A stretch of DNA of 64,000 nt from Angelakisella massiliensis (lineage in GTDB: Bacteria > Bacillota > Clostridia > Oscillospirales > Ruminococcaceae): the NCBI RefSeq assembly GCF_900104675.1, contig NZ_LT629944.1, forward strand, positions 124,001-188,000, in the 5' to 3' direction. Each line of letters starts with the position of its first letter. The stretch's first letter is position 1. The position numbers and the translations under genes were made by a program. The notes under the pieces are model-generated. The model worked only from the letters and a program-made list of their open reading frames with translations. It had not been told where the DNA came from and did not search any database. Positions 49,008 to 57,567 of the stretch are shown in pieces.

Positions 49008-49841
49008 TTATTTCATTCCGGTTATTCCAGCCTTATTTAGTCTGCTGATATCTATTCCATTTGGAAATGTGCCCGTTTTGATAATCGTCATGGATTGCGG
49101 ATCATGCTCTACATATGCATCATCTATTCCGCTGAATAATTTTTTGGATGTTCCGAACATTCCGCCTGTAGATGAACTTTGTCTCGCATCATCTACAGAA
49201 GCCAAAAAAGTTACGCCACTTGCAGATATTTCGTGCTTATATATACAATGATAACTAGCGCCGTCATTATCTTCCAGTTCGGCTATCGTATAACCATTAT
49301 TTAAAAAACCATCCGGCTCACCTCTAAAATACCGAGTATTACTACTAGTCGATACGATATGTGAATATGTTTGGGAGTCGAATACATGCGCTACCTCATC
49401 TCTGGCGTTATCCGTTGCTATAAACCAAAAGTATTTTAACGTTCCGCCAAAGTTTCCCCTAGACGATCTCATGGAAGCTATGACGGAAGCTTCCATCTGG
49501 ATGATGCCGCTTGATACGCTAAGTGTATCCGGATTAAGCTCATAGTTACCGTAACTGGATGTACCGTTCCACCTTCCTAGAATTAATTTTTTATAGCTGC
49601 CGGATATGTCATAGCATTTAACGCTGTACGGGGCTGGTGTCATAACATTATTTGTAACTTGTTTTATAATTGTCATGGTGTCTTGATCTAGAGATATGAT
49701 CTTTGATTCGTCAGAATAAAACACCTGTGTTGCCCATTTGTTATTACTCCACACTTCCGTTGTTCCAAGCATGACTTTATCTACTTCCTGGTTTCCCAAC
49801 ATCAGGTTATCCAGCCCCGCCGTTCCGATATTCAGCCCCAT
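49008..49841 (-). CDS. AT-rich putative tail-fibre or receptor-binding protein
   Basis: A 277-residue protein with N-terminal NIGTAGLDNLMLGNQEVDKVMLGTTEVW, a motif shared with many clostridial phage fibre-tip proteins, then a beta-rich region with repeated SMTIIK/DTMTIIK strands suggestive of a propeller. The DNA is visibly more AT-rich than its GC-rich neighbours, and codon use differs, indicating recent exchange. Its start overlaps the end of the tail-fibre gene. Receptor binding is inferred from position and pattern. Confidence 0.65.
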   Translation of the reverse strand: MGLNIGTAGLDNLMLGNQEVDKVMLGTTEVWSNNKWATQVFYSDESKIISLDQDTMTIIKQVTNNVMTPAPYSVKCYDISGSYKKLILGRWNGTSSYGNYELNPDTLSVSSGIIQMEASVIASMRSSRGNFGGTLKYFWFIATDNARDEVAHVFDSQTYSHIVSTSSNTRYFRGEPDGFLNNGYTIAELEDNDGASYHCIYKHEISASGVTFLASVDDARQSSSTGGMFGTSKKLFSGIDDAYVEHDPQSMTIIKTGTFPNGIDISRLNKAGITGMK

Positions 49842-49845
49842 CTCA

Positions 49846-50499
49846 TCACCCCACAATGAAGTACAGCGTGGTGCTGCTCTTGCTGCTCAGGGCGTTGTAC
49901 TGGGCCTGGGTGCCTTTCCAGATGCTGTAGCTGCCCCACTTGCTGGCGTTGCCCACAGTGATATTGCTCAGACTGGTGGCCCCGGTGCCGCCCCTGGCCA
50001 CCGGCAAGGTACCGGTCACTCCCGGCCGGGGAGACGCCGAAAAGATACCGGCAGCGGTGGTGGATGCCAGATTCACCAGCAGAGAAGGGGCGGCGGTCAG
50101 GCCGCTTCCACCTCTTGCCACCGGCAAGGTACCGGCTGTGGCCTTGCTTATATCCAATCCCGTTACAGGAATGGAGATGTTAGCGCTGCCGTCAAAGCCA
50201 GTGGCGGTGCCGGTAGCGCCTCCGCTGAGGGCAATGGTTCGCTTGGTGGTCAGCTTGGCGGCGGTATCAGCGGCGGCGGCTTTAGCGGCCTTGATGGTTC
50301 CTCCGGTGACGCCGGATGAAACAGCGGCGGCGCTGCCTTTGGGGTCGCTGGCGGCAATGGCCGCAGCCTTGGCCGCATCGGCCTTTTCCTGAGCGCCGGC
50401 GGGGGTTTCAGCATTCTGGTTAATTTGTGTCAGACGGTTGTTCCAGTTTTCCCGGCTCACCGCCTCATTTCCTTCAAAGAGGGTTACGATTTCTGCCAA
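49846..50499 (-). CDS. Phage tail fibre-like protein
   Basis: A 217-residue protein, Ala/Gly/Thr-rich. Two copies of the phage-fibre motif GTLPVARGGxG (TAGTLPVARGGSG; TGTLPVARGGTG) are present, with an N-terminal coiled coil NRLTQINQNAETPAGAQEKADAAKAAA. C-terminal GTQAQYNALSSKSSTTLYFIVG is a common fibre-end motif. TTG start with AGGAGAG. A part of the distal tail. Confidence 0.85.
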   Translation of the reverse strand: MAEIVTLFEGNEAVSRENWNNRLTQINQNAETPAGAQEKADAAKAAAIAASDPKGSAAAVSSGVTGGTIKAAKAAAADTAAKLTTKRTIALSGGATGTATGFDGSANISIPVTGLDISKATAGTLPVARGGSGLTAAPSLLVNLASTTAAGIFSASPRPGVTGTLPVARGGTGATSLSNITVGNASKWGSYSIWKGTQAQYNALSSKSSTTLYFIVG

Positions 50500-50517
50500 A
50501 ATCCTCTCTCCTTTCTA

Positions 50518-51108
50518 TTATGAAGTAGTTTTCTGCTCTGTCACCCATGTTCCCATTTCCAGCTCCTCCACCGAAAGGCCCTTGGCATCCAGCTGATCCC
50601 AAGTGAGATTCTGCTGATCCAGCTCATCCCAGATAAGATAGGCATAGGCAATCTGTACCAACAGGTTGGCAGGGATCAGACGGTACAGGGTTTCCATCAG
50701 CGGTGCCAGATCCTTCTGGCGGATCTCTCCGCGATAGGTAATGGACAAAAGGTAATTCTCCACCTCCATCTGTACCTGCACTCCCATGTACGCCTCAATG
50801 ATCACCTCAAGAGCACGAAGATTGATGGGGGGCTTGCTCATCAGGCATGCTCGGATTTGATCTCTTCGGCCCTGCAGCGTTCCATCCCGTGGAGTCGTCA
50901 AACCCAACAGCTGCTCCCATCTGGCCGCGCCCTCTTCATTTACTGTGGAGGGGAACCGATTGTCGATGATCCGGCCTGCTCTTTCTAACCTCCGGTCCAG
51001 CTCCTGGCAGCAGGCCCCCGCAATAGCCTGAATCTGAGGCAGCCGCCGCCAAAATTCAGGCACACAGGAGAGGTAATCGGAGGACTGCTGATAAAATGTT
51101 TTGCTCAC
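50518..51108 (-). CDS. XkdU/YmfQ-like baseplate protein
   Basis: A 196-residue protein of the YmfQ/DUF2313 group, which caps the baseplate and connects fibres. Motifs AARWEQLLGLTTP and RRDQIRACLMSKPPIN fit the family. GTG start preceded by GGGAGGAAAAAGG. 13 bp after the baseplate J gene. Confidence 0.8.
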   Translation of the reverse strand: MSKTFYQQSSDYLSCVPEFWRRLPQIQAIAGACCQELDRRLERAGRIIDNRFPSTVNEEGAARWEQLLGLTTPRDGTLQGRRDQIRACLMSKPPINLRALEVIIEAYMGVQVQMEVENYLLSITYRGEIRQKDLAPLMETLYRLIPANLLVQIAYAYLIWDELDQQNLTWDQLDAKGLSVEELEMGTWVTEQKTTS

Positions 51109-51121
51109 CCTTTTTCCTCCC

Positions 51122-52195
51122 TTAGTTCTGGGTAATGGTGACCGTACCGCATCGGGGCAGCTGCCAATGGTCAAAAGTCTTTTCCAGCAGCAGATTTCCT
51201 GCCTTTCCTCCGATGGTCACTTCTGTCACATCCGCCACAGCGCTGCTGCATCCCAGCAAAACCGAGGTCAGTCTGGCGGCAAAAATGGTATCCTCATTAA
51301 AGGAAATATTCTCCAGATACTGCTCAACCGCTGCTTCCGCCAGTGGCCGTACCACTTCGAAGCTTTCTCCGCTGCGCAGATGCAGTGCCGCGGAAACCGC
51401 CACCTCCAGTTCTTCACCCGTAGTCACTGTGACCGTGTGGCCTACGGGTGCGATACCATCCCCGTCCACCCCCATCAGGGTTTGTACCTGTTCCACCAGC
51501 TGAGAACTAGCGGCATGACCTTCCTCATCACCAATGACCAGCCCCACCTTTCCCGCTCCCATTACCTGGGCGCCGAATACTGCCACAGCACCTACGCCCT
51601 CAACAGCGAGTGTTTTCTGTTCATAGTCCGCAATATTGCCCCCATAAGGGGTTTGGCTCACCGCCTGGCGGAACCGCTGACGCAGCTGTTCATCCGTCTC
51701 CTGGTCCCGGGCTGCGATCACCGGCTCTGTTTCCATTCTGCCGCCGCCCAGTCCGGTAAAATAGTCCATGGGCAGGATGTCCGGGCCGCACCGGTTGCCC
51801 GCTGTTCCGGCGGTCTGACACCTGGCCAGATAGCTTCCTGCCTCTTCTTCCTCCTCCAACACAAAGGCAAGGCCATCAGCGGCCACCCGCAGTCCAATAC
51901 AGCCGGAAAGCGGGCCGCCTTCCCTGGCTGTAAGGATCACCCGCCTTACTGCCTGCGTGGCCTCTTCTCTGACAAGCCCAAAGTCTGTCACTGTGCGGTC
52001 CAGCCATTCTCCTTCGGCCGTATCGGCGAACAGCAGCCTTTCCATCTGTTCCAGCATGGCATTCTGCTGGGCCAGCATTTGGGCCACAGGGGCCAGAGTG
52101 GTATAGATGACACTGCCTTCCCGTTTGTCCAGTTCATCCGGTACCTGGGCCAGCATCCGGGCCAGCAGCTGTTCCTGCTCTGTTTTGATTGTCAC
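51122..52195 (-). CDS. Baseplate J-like protein (XkdT-like)
   Basis: A 357-residue baseplate wedge protein of the gp47/J family. Motifs RTVTDFGLVREEATQAV, TLAVEGVGAVAVF and the order within the cluster support this. GTG start after GAAAGGACG. Contractile-tail baseplate component. Confidence 0.9.
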   Translation of the reverse strand: MTIKTEQEQLLARMLAQVPDELDKREGSVIYTTLAPVAQMLAQQNAMLEQMERLLFADTAEGEWLDRTVTDFGLVREEATQAVRRVILTAREGGPLSGCIGLRVAADGLAFVLEEEEEAGSYLARCQTAGTAGNRCGPDILPMDYFTGLGGGRMETEPVIAARDQETDEQLRQRFRQAVSQTPYGGNIADYEQKTLAVEGVGAVAVFGAQVMGAGKVGLVIGDEEGHAASSQLVEQVQTLMGVDGDGIAPVGHTVTVTTGEELEVAVSAALHLRSGESFEVVRPLAEAAVEQYLENISFNEDTIFAARLTSVLLGCSSAVADVTEVTIGGKAGNLLLEKTFDHWQLPRCGTVTITQN

Positions 52196-52199
52196 ATGA

Positions 52200-52589
52200 T
52201 CACGTCCTTTCTTCCTGATCCCAGGTCATAGACACGCTTCCAAGAGTGGTTTCCAGCGTAAAGGATGCCTCTGCCTTTTCCCCCCGGAATTGCTGTGAAA
52301 AGTCCCGGACCCCCAAAATCCTGTCATCCTCCAGCAGTGTTTCGGTAATCAGCTCCTCCAGCACACCTTCCGCGTATTTTCTCGGCTTTCCCACAAGCTC
52401 TTCCAATTGACTGCCGTAATCCTCAGAAAAAATCTGAAAATGATACCTGGGAGTTTGCAATGCCAGCCGTGCGGCCTGTACAACCGCCTCCAAGCCATCC
52501 ACTGTCCCCTCTATACCGCTTTCAGTGACCCGGAAAGTATGGGATGGAACCAGCGGCGGCAGTTTGGTATAGGTTTTGAGCACACTCAT
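52200..52589 (-). CDS. XkdS-like protein (DUF2634)
   Basis: A 129-residue protein of the phage lysozyme-like baseplate group (gp25/DUF2634): QTPRYHFQIFSEDYGSQLEELVGKP is characteristic. Connects the tube end to the wedge. RBS AAGGAG. Between XkdT- and XkdR-like genes as in PBSX. Confidence 0.85.
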   Translation of the reverse strand: MSVLKTYTKLPPLVPSHTFRVTESGIEGTVDGLEAVVQAARLALQTPRYHFQIFSEDYGSQLEELVGKPRKYAEGVLEELITETLLEDDRILGVRDFSQQFRGEKAEASFTLETTLGSVSMTWDQEERT

Positions 52590-52655
52590 GTTTTTCTCCT
52601 TCTTGCTTCCACCGCCTTTCGGCGGCCGTGATGTCCGCTGCTTTCACAACGTTTT

Positions 52656-53027
52656 CTACAACCGCTGGACGATTGCATAATGCCGTCCTCCATGGCTGCG
52701 GCAAACCGCCACCCGGTCTCCCGGCTGTAACCCATACTGAAGTACCACAGGGGCCTCCCGCAGCGTCAGACGTTCCAGCTCCGGCTGGGCATCCAGCACC
52801 GGTAATCCTTCTGCGGTGCGGTCCTCACGGCTCACAGACAAGGAAATCTTTCCTTCCACCTGCCGCAGCCCCGCGGGGATATCCACCATCTCCCAGGGAA
52901 TGCAGGTCATCTGGTCGTCCAGCAGCAATCCGCCTTCCGTGCAGCTGCCATAGAGCAGGTCGCTAAGGGCCTCATTGGACAGATAATCCCGGATAATTTC
53001 CTTGATACATCGCAGCAGACTGCTCAT
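52656..53027 (-). CDS. XkdR-like protein (DUF2577)
   Basis: A 123-residue protein with the DUF2577 pattern (PAGLRQVEGKISLSVSRED...; QPGDRVAVCRSHGGRHYAIVQRL). Baseplate hub-associated in PBSX-type tails. Start after GGAGGGAAGAACC; overlaps the XkdQ stop. Confidence 0.8.
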   Translation of the reverse strand: MSSLLRCIKEIIRDYLSNEALSDLLYGSCTEGGLLLDDQMTCIPWEMVDIPAGLRQVEGKISLSVSREDRTAEGLPVLDAQPELERLTLREAPVVLQYGLQPGDRVAVCRSHGGRHYAIVQRL

Positions 53028-53965
53028 GGTTCTTCCCTCCATTCCAGCTCCAGCGTCATCCGATGGCCCTGGGTGTTAAAGGTATGGGATGCAGACAACA
53101 CCAGCGCCCAGGTATCCAGTTCCAGCTCTCCGATGACCACCCGGACGCTGTTGCCTGCCCGCACCCGTGTTTCCCCTATAGCCTCCAGGCGGAGGGTTCG
53201 CCGCAATCCCCGTCTTGCCTGCAGCAGCTGCATGGCCTGCTGCTGCATCTGAGGCAGCGTCATCCCCCGGTCCGCCTTTTCCACCAATGTCAAAGGGCCA
53301 AATCGGGCCACCGACGCTGTATCCTCCGCCCAGGCACTTTGGATGATACCGGCGGAAGCACTGCTTTGGAGCACCCGCACCTGGTTGGCGGTAGCGTCCA
53401 GGTCTCCGCTGTACCGGTATCCTGTCACCAGACTGCCATCTCCCAAGGTAAGGGGAAGCAGCAGGCTTCCCACCTCCCGCAGTTCCAGGCCTCCAAAAGA
53501 ATCCCGAAGGATATAAACAAGACCAGTAGCTTGCCTGATTTCCCGAATGCTTTGATAGAGCATATCCAGCCTGGTGCGGTTATCAAACAGATAGGGGCTC
53601 AAAGGTGTTTGACACTGTTCCACCGTACCCAGGCGGATACGGTCTCCCGCTGCGGCGCATACCCGGTTGAGAAATCGGTCTAAGGTTTCCGCCGGACGGT
53701 AGATTGTATCGCTGTTTCTCAGATACCTCAGCTGATCGCAGCAAAGGACCTCTGCATTTTTCCTGTCCTGCTGGCTGCGAAATACCCATCCCCAGAAGAT
53801 CCCCTCTCCGCCTCTGGAAAAGACCACCTGCTGTCCCGGCTGAGGAAGGGGGGCACTGCCGGCTGGAAAGGTGACTGTGAGTGTCCCCGCCCCGTCATTG
53901 CGGCTGGTGTTCCACTGCGCCTGGGTGATCACCGGCTCATAATCCCGGTCATCAAAAAGAATCAT
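53024..53965 (-). CDS. XkdQ-like baseplate hub protein
   Basis: A 313-residue protein of the XkdQ/YqbQ (gpD-like) group. WGWVFRSQQDRKNAEVLCCDQLRYLRNSDTI and ATGLVYILRDSFGGLELREVGSLL are typical. Probably the hub or spike-base protein. Start at MILFDDRDYEP after ACAGGAGGGAAGCC. The upstream extension to 54064 belongs to the neighbouring gene region. Confidence 0.85.
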   Translation of the reverse strand: MILFDDRDYEPVITQAQWNTSRNDGAGTLTVTFPAGSAPLPQPGQQVVFSRGGEGIFWGWVFRSQQDRKNAEVLCCDQLRYLRNSDTIYRPAETLDRFLNRVCAAAGDRIRLGTVEQCQTPLSPYLFDNRTRLDMLYQSIREIRQATGLVYILRDSFGGLELREVGSLLLPLTLGDGSLVTGYRYSGDLDATANQVRVLQSSASAGIIQSAWAEDTASVARFGPLTLVEKADRGMTLPQMQQQAMQLLQARRGLRRTLRLEAIGETRVRAGNSVRVVIGELELDTWALVLSASHTFNTQGHRMTLELEWREEP

Positions 53966-53981
53966 GGCTTCCCTCCTGTTC

Positions 53982-54728
53982 TCATTTTGCGACATATTCT
54001 TTCTTCCATTGGGAAAAGGTCTTGTCCTCATCGGGATGCCCCAGTTTCCAGTCCCAGTAGTCACTGTGGTACTGCTGCAATTCCATCATCCCAGTGGGAT
54101 TCTTAGCGTTGCTCTGGTAGCTGTTATATTCCTCCCTGCTGCGGAAAACCGGCACTCCCAATGGAACCATCACCCGGTTATTGGTGCTCACCAGCCGCTC
54201 CTCATCCTCAGAATACCAATACCAGGTTTCTTCCTCCCCATCCGGCAGTACCGAAACCGCGTCCATGGGGGAGCTAAGGGTCCAGGGGCCCGGGTCCTCC
54301 GGCGGCATTCCCGGACGTGTGGAAGGGGGGATGTCGGTCTGCTGCACCTCCACCCGACGATGTTCTGTCAAACGCACCGTCACCTGATAGACCCCTTCAT
54401 AGTTCTGCTGTACCTCCAGTTGTGTCAAGCAGGCCGAAGCTGATTCTCTCCTTCTGTCTCCGGATATCACCAGTCTCCGGGCCCGTTTATCATCCATCCA
54501 CTCATGGAGCTGTTCCAGCAGTTGGGAACCTTTGGTCCAGTCTTCGGTACCCATATCGTCCTGATCGCTCCAGTGGCATTTCAAAGTCCATTGTCGGAGC
54601 TTTCTGGCTCCCGGAATCTGAAACTCTCCCTGTCCCAGCCCATCATAAGCGGAAACCGGCCGCGCCATGGTCAGGCTTACCGTTTCCACGCCATACAGTA
54701 CACAGTCCCCGTAATACACTGTCACCAT
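53982..54728 (-). CDS. XkdP-like tail protein
   Basis: A 248-residue protein in the XkdP position. N-terminal half (YYGDCVLYGVETVSLTMARPVSAYDGLGQGEFQIPGARKL) matches the family. XkdP proteins usually end in a LysM domain, which is not recognisable here; the C-terminus is instead a short acidic/aromatic region. Start after GGAGGGAATGTTT. Confidence 0.75.
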   Translation of the reverse strand: MVTVYYGDCVLYGVETVSLTMARPVSAYDGLGQGEFQIPGARKLRQWTLKCHWSDQDDMGTEDWTKGSQLLEQLHEWMDDKRARRLVISGDRRRESASACLTQLEVQQNYEGVYQVTVRLTEHRRVEVQQTDIPPSTRPGMPPEDPGPWTLSSPMDAVSVLPDGEEETWYWYSEDEERLVSTNNRVMVPLGVPVFRSREEYNSYQSNAKNPTGMMELQQYHSDYWDWKLGHPDEDKTFSQWKKEYVAK

Positions 54729-54796
54729 AAACATTCCCTCCTTTCTTTGACCGTCTCGCTTCCACACAGGTGACGCAGCGATTTGTCTATGTTAAA

Positions 54797-54825
54797 AGCG
54801 CCTTACGGTGTCTGCCGCAGGCGCT
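54797..54825 (-). terminator. Terminator-like hairpin between chaperone and XkdP genes
   Basis: GCGCCT / AAGGCGC stem on the minus strand followed by TTTTAAC. It sits where a tape-measure gene would normally begin. Confidence 0.6.
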
Positions 54826-54874
54826 TATTTTTGTGATTCAACTTATTTTCAATGAAAGCAGCGGACAAGCCGCC

Positions 54875-55416
54875 TCATTTCTTCTCTGTAGCGATCAGAT
54901 CGCTTGCCAATAAAAAAGCCCGGGCGGCAGGAGACATTTCCAGGTACCGCTGCGGGTCGATATGATGCCGCTGCAGGGCCAGATGAGCGCCCCTCCAAAG
55001 AGGATCATCCCCCTGCCGGATCAGTTTTTTATTTCGTTCACCTGGGTGGAGAAGCCCTTACCTCCCAGATATTGGCTGTAAGCCGCCGCCAATCGGGTAG
55101 CCTCCCCGTCGGTCAGCAGCACCCGCAGCCCGTCCAGGGGATTGAGGATCGCACGCCCCGCCTTTTGGGAAAGGGCATCCAGGCACTCTTTGGTATGCAG
55201 ATCGGGACAAACCAGCGCCTCAGCGGCGCAGGCCAGCATCAGATCCCGAACATTTTCGGTGTGGGCTTTTTCCCGGGCGGCAGTACCCTCTCTGGGGTCC
55301 AGCTCCCGCAGCTCCCACACCAGAGGCTGTCCATCCTCATCTGAGAACCGGTCCGAAAGGGTAATCCGCAGGGGCTGCCGGGGTGCAGGGTTCATATACG
55401 CAAGAAATGATTTCAT
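54875..55416 (-). CDS. XkdN-like tail assembly chaperone with -1 frameshift extension
   Basis: The zero-frame product (55021-55416, 131 residues; SFLAYMNPAPRQPLRITLSDRF...) is an XkdN-like tail chaperone. Its last codons contain the heptamer A AAA AAC (minus strand, 55024-55030) directly before the TGA. A -1 shift continues as KLIRQGDDPLWRGAHLALQRH...FLLASDLIATEKK to a TGA at 54875-54877, the usual second half of gpG/gpGT-type chaperone pairs. Start after GGAGGATG. These chaperones bind the tape-measure protein during tail assembly. Frameshifting is inferred from heptamer and homology. Confidence 0.83.
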
Positions 55417-55436
55417 CCAAAACATCCTCCATTTTC

Positions 55437-55466
55437 TTTACATTTTTGTGAATATTATGCTATATT
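55437..55466 (+). promoter_or_regulatory. Promoter of the zinc-ribbon gene array
   Basis: TTTACA (55437-55442), 18-bp spacer, TATATT (55461-55466) with an upstream TGC (extended -10), about 45 bp before the first array gene and divergent from the tail chaperone. Confidence 0.6.
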
Positions 55467-55508
55467 AGTCTTATCATTGTGTGTTTTTTGTGGAAAGGAG
55501 CTGCTTTT

Positions 55509-55856
55509 ATGTTACGTTTTAAAGATCTCAACGCCAGTGACTTATTTTCTTCGCAAGTGGACATTTGCAACAATCAACTGATGAACCAGGCGATTGACGA
55601 AATAGGTGCGGAAAACATCATTCAATTCTTTAAATGCTCTAAAATTTCTTTTCCCAACTCTCACCTCCTGGTAGAGGACCCTTCGGGTCCCCGTTCCACC
55701 TGCCCCGGCTGCCACGGATTCATCCGCCCCGGGGACAAGTTCTGCGGCGATTGCGGCGCGCCGCTCCAGGAAACACTCTGCCCCCGATGTGGCACCACTG
55801 TCCGTCCCGGCAAGAAATTCTGTACTGATTGTGGTAAACGTCTGGTGGAAGAATAA
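55509..55856 (+). CDS. Double zinc-ribbon array protein 1
   Basis: 115 residues. N-terminus MLRFKDLNASDLFSSQVDIC. Ribbon 1 uses Cys65, 68, 79, 82 and ribbon 2 Cys91, 94, 105, 108 (CxxC-N10-CxxC each). C-terminal type GKRLVEE. First array gene, with the promoter at 55437-55466 and RBS GAAAGGAGCTG. Function unknown. The ribbon pair resembles DZANK-type adaptor ribbons, so protein or nucleic acid binding is possible. Confidence 0.85.
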   Translation: MLRFKDLNASDLFSSQVDICNNQLMNQAIDEIGAENIIQFFKCSKISFPNSHLLVEDPSGPRSTCPGCHGFIRPGDKFCGDCGAPLQETLCPRCGTTVRPGKKFCTDCGKRLVEE

Positions 55857-55880
55857 CCGCTTTTGAAAGGAGTTATTTTT

Positions 55881-56228
55881 ATGCTGCGTTTTAAAGGCCT
55901 CTATCCTTCCGGCTTATTGAACTCGAACCTTGACGCTCGCAATGATGACCTGGCTAACCAGGCAATCGATCAGTTTGGCGCAGAAAATATCATTCAGATT
56001 TTCAAAAGCCATCACACTTCCTACCCCAACACCCACATTTTAGTGGAGGACCCTTCCGGCCCCCGCTCCACCTGCCCCGGCTGCCATGGTTTCATCCGTG
56101 CTGAGGACGATTTCTGCATTCACTGCGGCGCGCCTTTAAAAGAGACTCTGTGCCCCAAATGCGGCCATACCGAACGGCCCGGCGCCAAATTCTGTTCCAA
56201 ATGCGGTAAACGTCTGGTGGAAGAATAA
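55881..56228 (+). CDS. Double zinc-ribbon array protein 2
   Basis: 115 residues, MLRFKGLYPSGLLNSNLDAR N-terminus, all eight cysteines in place, GKRLVEE end. Nearly identical to array protein 12 (60622), differing visibly at two residues (NDD for NDE; FIRAED for FIRPED), so one is a recent duplicate. 24 bp after protein 1. Confidence 0.85.
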   Translation: MLRFKGLYPSGLLNSNLDARNDDLANQAIDQFGAENIIQIFKSHHTSYPNTHILVEDPSGPRSTCPGCHGFIRAEDDFCIHCGAPLKETLCPKCGHTERPGAKFCSKCGKRLVEE

Positions 56229-56266
56229 CCGTTTTAAACACCCGATTTTGAAAGGAGCTGCTTTTT

Positions 56267-56605
56267 ATGCTGCGTCTGGCGAATTATTACTCCAGTTCAC
56301 TTTTTAGTGATGATGCTGAAATTAAAAATCTCCCATTTTTCGATGGAGCCGTCAGGGAAATCGGTGCCGAAAATATTCTCCAGGTCTTTTCTCCCCATAA
56401 CTACGACCGAATTCTATATGAAGATCCTTCCGGTCCCCGTTCTACTTGTCCCAGTTGCCATGGATTTATCCGCCCTGAAGATGACTTTTGCGGCGATTGC
56501 GGCGCCCCTCTCCACGAAACTGTTTGCCCCTCCTGCGGCCATCATGTCCGCCCAGGCAAGAAATTCTGTACTAAATGCGGCAAGAATTTATTGGAGAAAA
56601 AATAA
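56267..56605 (+). CDS. Double zinc-ribbon array protein 3
   Basis: 112 residues, MLRLANYYSSSLFSDDAEIK N-terminus, eight cysteines, second ribbon CPSCGHHVRPGKKFCTKCG, end type GKNLLEKK. The end matches the truncated copy at 59751. Confidence 0.85.
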   Translation: MLRLANYYSSSLFSDDAEIKNLPFFDGAVREIGAENILQVFSPHNYDRILYEDPSGPRSTCPSCHGFIRPEDDFCGDCGAPLHETVCPSCGHHVRPGKKFCTKCGKNLLEKK

Positions 56606-56643
56606 CCGTTTTGAACACCCGATTCTGAAAGGAGTTGCCTTTT

Positions 56644-56997
56644 ATGTTGCGTCTGGCAAACATCACGTCTACTAAACTGTTCAGTGAAGAAGTGGAAATC
56701 GAAAATCTACTTCATTTTAATGGAGCAATCCGGGCTGTTGGTGCTGAAAATTTTCTGGGGCTGGAAAATTCTATGGTAGACCGGATTCTGTATGAAGACG
56801 ACACTCTTCCCCGCTCCACCTGTCCTGGCTGCCATGGCTTTATTCGTCCCACAGACGTCTTTTGCGGCCACTGCGGCGCTCCCTTGAATGAGACCCGCTG
56901 CTGTCATTGCGGCACAACTGTTCGCCCAGGTATGAAATTCTGCACTCAATGCGGTGCGCCTCTCCTGGTTTTGAAGGTAAAGTCCATAGAGCCTTAA
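56644..56997 (+). CDS. Double zinc-ribbon array protein 4
   Basis: 117 residues, MLRLANITSTKLFSEEVEIE N-terminus, eight cysteines, end type LLVLKVKSIEP. Close duplicate of array protein 10 (59374). Its TAA overlaps the antisense stop of a decayed tape-measure 3' end. An in-frame ATG at 56635 precedes the RBS optimum and is not used. Confidence 0.85.
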   Translation: MLRLANITSTKLFSEEVEIENLLHFNGAIRAVGAENFLGLENSMVDRILYEDDTLPRSTCPGCHGFIRPTDVFCGHCGAPLNETRCCHCGTTVRPGMKFCTQCGAPLLVLKVKSIEP

Positions 56998-57120
56998 GAA
57001 TCTTCATTTTCCGCAGCCCCGCTACATCTTCCAAACATTCTGCCAGCTGTTCCGCCAGCTTTTTGATCTCCTCCCTGGTCATTTCCACACCGTCAAAATT
57101 ACAATTGATTGCCACCTTCC
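56994..57120 (-). pseudogene. Decayed 3' end of a tape-measure-like gene (remnant 1)
   Basis: Minus-strand reading gives KVAINCNFDGVEMTREEI, then KKLAEQLAECLEDVAG, the C-terminal segment of a tape-measure-like protein. A one-base deletion in a G run (GGGGG to GGGG relative to remnant 2) shifts the last codons. It is truncated upstream. Convergent with array protein 4. Confidence 0.7.
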
Positions 57121-57184
57121 TCTGCTTTGTTTCTTCCCGTCCCCTTTACATACCCTCTATCATAAACGAAAGAAGGTCTTTTTC

Positions 57185-57529
57185 ATGCTTAAGCTGGGAA
57201 CTTTACTTGAAAATATGTTTTCCCCCCAAAAAGCAAGATTATCTGATGAAGCCAGCTTTGATGAAATCGTAAAAAAAGTCGGCAGCGAAAATATCCGCAG
57301 TATCTACTCCTCTACTCGAATGGGGATGACAACGATCCTTTATGATGATCCTGATGGGCCCAAAGATTTTTGCCCTGGTTGTCGGGGATATGTCCACCTT
57401 GAAGATGACTTCTGCGGTCATTGCGGTGCACCCCTTCGGGAAACCGTTTGTCCTTCCTGCGGCCATCATGTCCGCCCAGGCATGAAATTCTGCACCAAAT
57501 GTGGCAAGGATTTGGTGCAGAAAAAATAA
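57185..57529 (+). CDS. Double zinc-ribbon array protein 5
   Basis: 114 residues, the most divergent member at the junction (ILYDDPDGPKDFCPGCRGYVH instead of RSTCPGCHGFI). Eight cysteines kept, end type GKDLVQKK. N-terminus MLKLGTLLENMFSPQKARL is unique. Follows remnant 1 rather than another array gene. Confidence 0.84.
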   Translation: MLKLGTLLENMFSPQKARLSDEASFDEIVKKVGSENIRSIYSSTRMGMTTILYDDPDGPKDFCPGCRGYVHLEDDFCGHCGAPLRETVCPSCGHHVRPGMKFCTKCGKDLVQKK

Positions 57530-57567
57530 CCGTCTTGAACACTCGATTTTGAAAGGAGTTGCTTTTT

